This document shows, piece by piece, positions 58,649 through 64,000 of a stretch of 64,000 nt of DNA. The DNA is from Agaribacillus sp965228415. GTDB lineage: Bacteria; Bacteroidota; Bacteroidia; Cytophagales; Cyclobacteriaceae. Numbering within the stretch: position 1 is the stretch's first letter; every line of letters begins with the position of its first letter. The translations under genes and the position numbers were made by a program. The notes beneath the pieces are model-generated. The model saw nothing but the letters and a program-made list of their open reading frames with translations, ran no database searches and was not told where the DNA came from. The stretch covers positions 8,618,001-8,682,000 of the forward strand of contig OZ245814.1 in assembly GCA_965228415.1 (NCBI GenBank), written 5' to 3'.

Positions 58649-58662
58649 TGCAAACCTTTGCA
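58649..58662. promoter_or_regulatory. LacI-family-like operator 2
   Basis: TGCAAACCTTTGCA is palindromic except at one central pair and matches TGnAAnCGnTTnCA at 9 of 10 fixed positions. Its centre is 211 bp from that of operator 1, about 20 helical turns. It sits 20 bp upstream of the -33-like element of the GH31 promoter candidate. Confidence 0.5.
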
Positions 58663-58681
58663 GGAGACTAAGGCAGTCTAA

Positions 58682-58716
58682 TTTGCTTTTTCAATTGATC
58701 AATAGTTGTATCTTTG
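58682..58716 (+). promoter_or_regulatory. Candidate Bacteroidota-type promoter for the GH31 gene
   Basis: TTTG at 58682-58685 and TATCTTTG at 58709-58716 (23 bases between) match the TTTG/TAnnTTTG pattern. It would start transcription about 35 bp before the ATG at 58757. Motif match only. Confidence 0.4.
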
Positions 58717-58756
58717 CGACTTACAATAAATCAATGCTAAAATTCATTTAAAAATC

Positions 58757-61180
58757 ATGGAAAAAGCGGTTGAGCCAAAGAAGACATTTGAGGGTAACTA
58801 TATTGAGAACTTCAATGACAAAAAGGACGGTGAATTTTACCCTTCCTCTATTGCCAATTTTTATCAGGATGACCAGGCATTTTATTTTGAGGCAGGAGAT
58901 ACCACTTTAGAACTTAAGGTATATAGCGAAAAGATATTCAGATTCAGATATGCCAACTTTGAGTTATTTGAGGATGATTTTAGTTATGGTGTGGATGATA
59001 ATTTTCAACCTGAAAAGGTCACCATTGATTTTAAAGAAGAACAAGACCATTTCCTCGTCGCTACTTCGGAGATTAAATGCCTGATATCCAAGAAGGATCT
59101 CAGAACAAAAATCCTGAATAAACATAACCAGGTTATCCAGGAAGACGAAAAAGGATATCATTGGATGGAAGAAAAGAGTTTTGGCGGAAATGTTGTCGTT
59201 AGCACTAAAAAGCTACAGCAAGGGGAGAACTTTTACGGACTGGGGGACAAACCGGGTAATTTGAACCTGAGGGGAAAAGTACAGCAGCTGTGGGGTACTG
59301 ATTTCTATGGATTTCAAAAGGATTCAGACCCTATTTATAAGAATATCCCATTTTACCTTGGGCTTCATCACAATGTTGGTTACGGGCTTTTTATGGACAA
59401 TACGTTCAGAAGCTTTTTTGACTTTGGCAAGGAGCGACAAAATGTTTACAGCTTTTGGTCGCAGGGTGGGGAGATGCGCTATTATTTTATTTATGGACCT
59501 GAATTGCTGGATGTCTGCCAAACGTTTACAACTATTACCGGCAAACCTGAGTTACCCCCGATGTGGGCGCTGGGATATCATCAGAGCAAATGGAGCTATT
59601 ATCCTGAAAAAGTTGTAAGAGATCTGGGCAATAAATTCAGAAAAAAGAAGATCCCGTGTGATGTGATCCATCTTGATATTGATTACATGGATGGATTCCG
59701 ATGCTTCACCTGGAATAAAGATCATTTTCCCGATCCTGCCAATATGATCAGCGATTTGGCAACCAGAGGATTTAAAACAGTAGTGATTGTTGACCCCGGT
59801 ATCAAAATCGACAAAGACTATTGGGTGTATAAGGAAGGTATCAAACACGGGTACTTCTGTAAGGGCGCTGACGGCGCCAACTTTCGAGGAAGTGTATGGC
59901 CTGGACTTTGCCATTTCCCGGATTTTACGAATCCGGACGTCAGAACCTGGTGGGCAGGCCTGTTTGAAGGCTTAGTGAATGAAGGGGTAGTGGGTGTGTG
60001 GAATGACATGAATGAGCCGGCTGTTTTTGAGGAAGGTACTTTCCCGTTTCATGTCCGCCATGACTATGATGGTCATCCATGCAGTCACAGAAAAGCCCAC
60101 AACGTTTATGGCATGCAAATGGCCAAGGCTACCTATATGGGCCAAAAGAAATTCCTTAAGAACAAAAGACCTTTCAACATTACCAGATCGGCCTATGCAG
60201 GCGTGCAGCGTTATGCCTGTGTCTGGACCGGCGACAATGTAGCAACCTGGGAGCACCTGAAAATTGCCAATCGCCAGTGTCAGCGGCTAAGTGTTTCCGG
60301 TATATCATTTGCCGGCAGTGATGTAGGTGGATTTATTGAAAGCTCGGATGGAGAGTTATACACCCGCTGGATACAGATGGCTACCTTCCACCCGTTTTTC
60401 AGGACCCATTCATCCGGGGATCATGGAGATAAGGAACCGTGGACATTTGGGGAGAAGTATGAAAAAATTGTTAAAAAATATATCGAGTTCCGGTATCAAC
60501 TCCTACCTCATCTTTATACGGCCTTTTGGCAATATGCTACCTATGGAACCCCGATAATCCGATCGCTGCACATGCTAAATCAGGTTGACTCTGACACCTA
60601 TCACCGCAAAGAGGAGTTTGCGGTTGGCGATAACCTTTTGGTATGTCCCATTTCCAGCCCTGGCGCGGAGGGCCGTTGGTTATATTTACCAAAAGAGACC
60701 TGGTACAACTTTTGGACTGACGAATTGCTCACTGAGGCAGGAGAGGTATGGGTAGATGCCCCGCTCGACATCATTCCGTTCTTTGTAAAAGCCGGGGCTG
60801 TGCTGGCCCTCAATCCGGTCATGCAGTATGTCGGAGAATTCCCGGTGACCCAATTAAATTTACATGTTTATTATGGGACAGTAGAAAATGAAAGTACACT
60901 GTATGAAGACAAAGGAGAAGGATACGAGTATAAGGATCAGGATTTTAAATTAAAACAATTTAGCTTTTCCGGTGAGCAGGAATCTTTAACCTTAAAGCAG
61001 GCAGTAGAAGGGAATTATAAAACTTCTTATGATACCTATTTGATGACATTCCACGGCGTGGTTTTTGAGCCGCGGGAATTGTCGGTAGATGGTGAGCCGG
61101 TTAATTTCAAATTCGATAAAGCGGCAAAAACTTGTGTGGCGGAAGTCAGCCACAATTTTACGGAGTTAACACTTTCTTAG
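58757..61180 (+). CDS. GH31 alpha-glucosidase family enzyme
   Basis: 807 residues. There is no signal peptide, so it is probably cytoplasmic. It has an N-terminal beta-sandwich (about 40-260), the (beta/alpha)8 barrel with nucleophile Asp417 in GVWNDMNEPAVF, and the acid/base region in RTHSSGDHGDKEPW. C-terminal beta domains end in HNFTELTLS. It acts on alpha-glucosides or alpha-xylosides; the subfamily is most like alpha-glucosidase. It is divergent from susC and shares the regulatory region with two LacI-type sites, so it may digest what the SusCD system imports. The substrate is unproved. Confidence 0.95.
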   Translation: MEKAVEPKKTFEGNYIENFNDKKDGEFYPSSIANFYQDDQAFYFEAGDTTLELKVYSEKIFRFRYANFELFEDDFSYGVDDNFQPEKVTIDFKEEQDHFLVATSEIKCLISKKDLRTKILNKHNQVIQEDEKGYHWMEEKSFGGNVVVSTKKLQQGENFYGLGDKPGNLNLRGKVQQLWGTDFYGFQKDSDPIYKNIPFYLGLHHNVGYGLFMDNTFRSFFDFGKERQNVYSFWSQGGEMRYYFIYGPELLDVCQTFTTITGKPELPPMWALGYHQSKWSYYPEKVVRDLGNKFRKKKIPCDVIHLDIDYMDGFRCFTWNKDHFPDPANMISDLATRGFKTVVIVDPGIKIDKDYWVYKEGIKHGYFCKGADGANFRGSVWPGLCHFPDFTNPDVRTWWAGLFEGLVNEGVVGVWNDMNEPAVFEEGTFPFHVRHDYDGHPCSHRKAHNVYGMQMAKATYMGQKKFLKNKRPFNITRSAYAGVQRYACVWTGDNVATWEHLKIANRQCQRLSVSGISFAGSDVGGFIESSDGELYTRWIQMATFHPFFRTHSSGDHGDKEPWTFGEKYEKIVKKYIEFRYQLLPHLYTAFWQYATYGTPIIRSLHMLNQVDSDTYHRKEEFAVGDNLLVCPISSPGAEGRWLYLPKETWYNFWTDELLTEAGEVWVDAPLDIIPFFVKAGAVLALNPVMQYVGEFPVTQLNLHVYYGTVENESTLYEDKGEGYEYKDQDFKLKQFSFSGEQESLTLKQAVEGNYKTSYDTYLMTFHGVVFEPRELSVDGEPVNFKFDKAAKTCVAEVSHNFTELTLS

Positions 61181-61501
61181 GCAACCTGAAAGATCGCTTT
61201 GAAATAATCGGGCTTTGTATCATGATAAGTTGCCAACCTGGCATGGAACGCACCTGTCCGAAAATCAGTGAACTTTTTGTTACATTCCTGTTGTTTTAGC
61301 ACTAAGTTGGTGTGATTGCGCCAGGTTTTAAGAATCGGGATATCTTAAATCGAAAATGCCTAAAAAGTGAATTTTATTTTAGAAATAAATTATAATTCAT
61401 TAAATTTTCGCTTGAAAGTGAGGTAATAAGATTATCGGGGAGTTTGTAAAGTTCTCTTAATCAATGTGTTGTATTTTCAAACTGTGATTAAACCCAAAAG
61501 C
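61181..61501. other. Gene-free stretch between the GH31 and sigma-factor genes
   Basis: 321 bp, AT-rich towards the right. It contains a small TGCCA/TGGCA hairpin near 61230 and no frame with coding character. It presumably holds the GH31 transcript end and the promoter of the sigma gene. I see no clear promoter box. Confidence 0.4.
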
Positions 61502-62059
61502 ATGGATCGTTCCCATGAAAGGAAACTTGTTGAAAATTTAAAGACGGGATGTAAAAGCTCTTTCCAAAAACTTTTTGATATCTATCACAAGAAAATCTAC
61601 AACATCTCAAGAAAAATGGGACTGTCGCAGGAAAACGCAGAAGATGTAGTGCAGGAACTTTTTCTGTTTATCTGGTCCAAAAGAGAGATATTAAATCCGG
61701 ACCATTCTTTTAATGCATTTTTACAAATTATAAGTAAACGCTTGGTTTTTAAGCAGATAAAAAGTGAGGTGAATAAGGTCTCATTCAATGCCTATCTGCA
61801 ACAGTATGGTATGGCCATCGATAATCAAACCGACGATTATATTGTTTTTTCCGACCTGGAAGCTTACTCCCAAAAGGGTTTGGATAATTTGTCGGAAAAA
61901 CGAAAGCAAATATTTATGCTCAGTAAGCAGCATGGACTATCGAACGATGAAATTGCAGAAAAGCTAAATATATCCAAAAGGACTGTAGAAAATCAACTTT
62001 ACCGGGCGACAAAAGCGGTCAATGAGCACCTCAAAAAAGAAAATATTTCCAGAAAATAG
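61502..62059 (+). CDS. ECF RNA polymerase sigma factor (FecI-like, Bacteroidota sigma-70 family)
   Basis: About 185 residues. Region 2 has FQKLFDIYHKKIYNISRKMG and AEDVVQELFLFIWSKRE; region 4 has LSNDEIAEKLNISKRTVENQLYRATKAV. I chose the ATG at 61502, which gives the usual start just before region 2; the frame is open to 61466. The FecR anti-sigma gene follows after 163 bp, then a SusC-type receptor with an STN domain. In this arrangement the receptor signals through FecR to free the sigma factor, which turns on the receptor's own locus. Confidence 0.95.
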   Translation: MDRSHERKLVENLKTGCKSSFQKLFDIYHKKIYNISRKMGLSQENAEDVVQELFLFIWSKREILNPDHSFNAFLQIISKRLVFKQIKSEVNKVSFNAYLQQYGMAIDNQTDDYIVFSDLEAYSQKGLDNLSEKRKQIFMLSKQHGLSNDEIAEKLNISKRTVENQLYRATKAVNEHLKKENISRK

Positions 62060-62222
62060 TGAACAATGCCGATGAAAAACTAAAGACTTTCCATATTTAT
62101 AAATTTTCGATCAACCAGTTTAATACAATACCAGCTAACAGTTTCAAAAAAAATTTACCCCTACCGTGAGTAAATCACTAAATAATTTACAATATATATA
62201 GAAGGTAAATTTATTTAAAAAC

Positions 62223-63272
62223 GTGAATGAAGATTTAATCCGTCAGTTTTTTAGCGGAGAGTGCTCTGAAGAGGAAATTGAGATGATCCTCGATTGGGTG
62301 AAATCCAAGAACCCATCTGACCCACTATCCGCCATCTACGACAAACTCTGGGAGGATGATGATACCACCTCTTATGAAAAGGAAATTGACTCAAAACAAT
62401 TGTTTGATAAAATTGAGCAGACTCAGAAAGAAGATAATCAGGACCTTATCAGTCTTTCCGAAACCCAGAAGCTGGAGATAACCCAGCCCAGGAGTTTGCC
62501 CAATCGAAAAATCATGTTTTTGAGATATGCAGCCATTTTAATATTCGGTGCAGTTTTCTCCTATGTTCTTGTCACCAATAAGCAACCTGAGGTCGGGGAA
62601 GTGACGGTTGAAATGGTAAAAAAGGTGACAACCAGAGGACAGAAGTCAACGATATTTTTAAGAGATGGCTCAAAGGTGATATTGAATTCAGAGAGCAGTA
62701 TTGCTTATCCAAAATACTTCACAGACAGTAGCAGAGTCCTTAATTTGGACGGGGAAGCCTATTTTGATGTTGCAGAGGATAAGAAGAGGCCTTTTACCGT
62801 TATATCCAAAGGGATCAGCACCATTGCTTTAGGGACTTCTTTTACCATTAACGGCCGGACAGACGGCAATGCGTTAATCGTCAACCTGGAATCAGGGAAG
62901 TTACTGGTGAAAAAAAGTAACGAAATGAGCTTCTCGGATGATAAAAACCTTCACTTTCTTAACCCTGGAGAGGCGATCAAATACGACCAGGAACTAGATC
63001 AGATATTTAAATCAGCATTCGATTATAAGGATGCCTTTCTTTGGAAAGAAGGTATCATCTATTTCAAAGACGCCTCTTTTGATGAGGTGCTGGAAAAGCT
63101 AGGTGCCTGGTATAACGTGCAGTTTGAAGTGGAAAACAAGCATTTAGCAAAAAAGTACTATACGGGAGAATTTAAAAATGAAAGTCTTGAAAACCTGCTG
63201 GAGAACATCAGTTACTCCCTGAATTTCGATTACTTTCTAAACGATAAAAATGTAAAAATAATTTTTAACTAA
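62223..63272 (+). CDS. FecR-family anti-sigma factor
   Basis: 349 residues. The N-terminal part (about 1-95) binds the sigma factor, one membrane helix follows (FLRYAAILIFGAVFSYVLV), then a periplasmic FecR domain (about 125-220, FLRDGSKVILNSESSI and LDGEAYFDVAEDKKRPFTV) and a C-terminal STN-like DUF4974 domain (about 275-349, FKDASFDEVLEKLGAWYNV). The start is GTG at 62223, as no ATG in frame precedes the conserved start. It lies between the sigma factor and a SusC receptor gene, the standard layout. Confidence 0.95.
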   Translation: MNEDLIRQFFSGECSEEEIEMILDWVKSKNPSDPLSAIYDKLWEDDDTTSYEKEIDSKQLFDKIEQTQKEDNQDLISLSETQKLEITQPRSLPNRKIMFLRYAAILIFGAVFSYVLVTNKQPEVGEVTVEMVKKVTTRGQKSTIFLRDGSKVILNSESSIAYPKYFTDSSRVLNLDGEAYFDVAEDKKRPFTVISKGISTIALGTSFTINGRTDGNALIVNLESGKLLVKKSNEMSFSDDKNLHFLNPGEAIKYDQELDQIFKSAFDYKDAFLWKEGIIYFKDASFDEVLEKLGAWYNVQFEVENKHLAKKYYTGEFKNESLENLLENISYSLNFDYFLNDKNVKIIFN

Positions 63273-63307
63273 ACAATATTTAATATGACAGAGAGCTACT
63301 GAAAAAA

Positions 63308-63331
63308 GTAATGCTGCCGAAGCAGCATTAC
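63308..63331. terminator. 10-bp hairpin between fecR and the SusC-type gene
   Basis: GTAATGCTGC (63308-63317) pairs perfectly with GCAGCATTAC (63322-63331) over a CGAA loop. It begins 36 bases after the FecR stop. No T-run follows, so it may partly uncouple the regulator genes from the receptor gene. Confidence 0.5.
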
Positions 63332-63440
63332 CTAACTAATGTAAGCTAAAGTAGGATGACACTATTATTTGACGGTAATACACACCCAGCTTTAGCACCG
63401 CTTAAATAATCAATTGTATTACTTAAACTTTTACAAAAGT

Positions 63441-64000
63441 ATGAAATTAAAACTTATACGGACAATCGTAGTGCTTATGAAATTCTCATTTTATAGCATT
63501 TTTCTTCAATGCTTATTTGTGAATTTATTACTGGCGACAGAAATAAGTGCACAAAAGGTAGTAAGTATGAGGAAGGTTTATGTGGATTTAGAGCTTAATC
63601 AGCATTCATTAAAGGAGACCTTTGATTTGATTGAGTCAAAGACTAACTACAAATTTAATTACAGCAAAGTAGATCTAAATAGAGATATAGCCTTCAGCAA
63701 AACTTACAAAAAGACAGCAGTATCGGAGATATTATTGGATATTTCCAGAGAAGCCCGGCTTAACTTTAAGCAGATTAACCTGGCGATTAACGTCGGCGAG
63801 GCCAGGAGACGAACGCCTCCAAAACTGGAGGTCCAGATTTATGATATTCCCATTTCGGGAAATGTAATAGACGAGAACGGGGAAGCTATCCCCGGTGTTA
63901 ATGTAATTGTAAAAGGCACCAGTACCGGAGCTATCACGGATGCCAATGGTTTCTATAGGGTTAATGTCCCTGATGAGGAGTCTGTTTTGGTATTCAGCTC
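63441..64000 (+). CDS. SusC-type TonB-dependent transporter with STN domain, 3' end cut by the window
   Basis: 186 codons are present and the frame stays open at the edge. A signal peptide ends near residue 38 (LLLATEISAQ). It is followed by an STN domain (about 48-120; HSLKETFDLIESKTNYKFNY and the FKQINLAINV end) and the start of a CarboxypepD_reg-like domain (ISGNVIDENGEAIPGVNVIV). The STN domain is what talks to FecR, so this receptor is the partner of the sigma/FecR pair just upstream. The plug, barrel and any SusD partner lie beyond the window. Confidence 0.93.
   Translation, partial: MKLKLIRTIVVLMKFSFYSIFLQCLFVNLLLATEISAQKVVSMRKVYVDLELNQHSLKETFDLIESKTNYKFNYSKVDLNRDIAFSKTYKKTAVSEILLDISREARLNFKQINLAINVGEARRRTPPKLEVQIYDIPISGNVIDENGEAIPGVNVIVKGTSTGAITDANGFYRVNVPDEESVLVFS

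Larger units (their letters stand above)
58189..58756. promoter_or_regulatory. Divergent control region between susC and the GH31 gene
   Basis: 568 bp, very AT-rich, with no coding frame. It contains two LacI-family-like operators (58438-58451 and 58649-58662) and a candidate promoter for the GH31 gene (58682-58716). The susC promoter must lie near 58200-58300, but I see no convincing TAnnTTTG box there. Confidence 0.6.

Overview
This window looks like a Bacteroidota chromosome, probably a free-living, carbohydrate-using member of the Cytophagales. The grounds are SusC/SusD outer-membrane uptake genes, an ECF sigma/FecR anti-sigma pair next to a SusC-type receptor with an STN domain, many lipoproteins, LytS/LytTR and TPR-SpoIIE signalling proteins, AT-rich spacers with little Shine-Dalgarno signal, and promoter-like TAnnTTTG boxes. 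Taxonomy is inferred from gene content only. I found no rRNA, tRNA, CRISPR array, prophage or insertion sequence.

Layout. 1-7.3 kb: the end of an unrecognised lipoprotein gene on the minus strand, then a rightward L-arabinose block (secreted aldose 1-epimerase, carbohydrate-binding-like protein, araB, araD, araA). 7.4-13.5 kb: a TonB-dependent receptor divergent from a LytS/LytTR two-component pair, a MetR-like LysR regulator and a small secreted aspartyl protease. 13.5-23 kb, all leftward: gamma-glutamyltransferase and an S9 peptidase; a glycosyltransferase, TPR protein and tiny lipoprotein; an oxidoreductase and a sulfatase. 23.1-31.6 kb: a TPR-SpoIIE phosphatase, a trehalose-type module (GH15 facing a fused OtsA-OtsB), a diacylglycerol kinase-like gene and a DEAD-box helicase. 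31.7-36 kb: a DUF1080 protein and a 1121-residue ThuA/sugar dehydrogenase/PKD/cytochrome c fusion.

36.2-44.8 kb is one leftward operon: SSS symporter, glpF, glpK, glpD, GH13 alpha-glucosidase, ROK kinase. It can release and consume both glucose and glycerol, which suggests a glucosylglycerol-type substrate. A perfect 220-bp tandem duplication sits between glpF and glpK. 45.2-58.2 kb is a second leftward operon: susC, susD, two tandem giant FG-GAP/UnbV lipoproteins and a vanadium-haloperoxidase-type lipoprotein. It contains no glycoside hydrolase, and I think it is the most likely little-described system here. The 568-bp region between susC and a divergent GH31 alpha-glucosidase gene carries two LacI-family-like operators about 20 helical turns apart. 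61.5-64 kb starts another uptake locus (ECF sigma, FecR, STN-SusC) that runs off the window.
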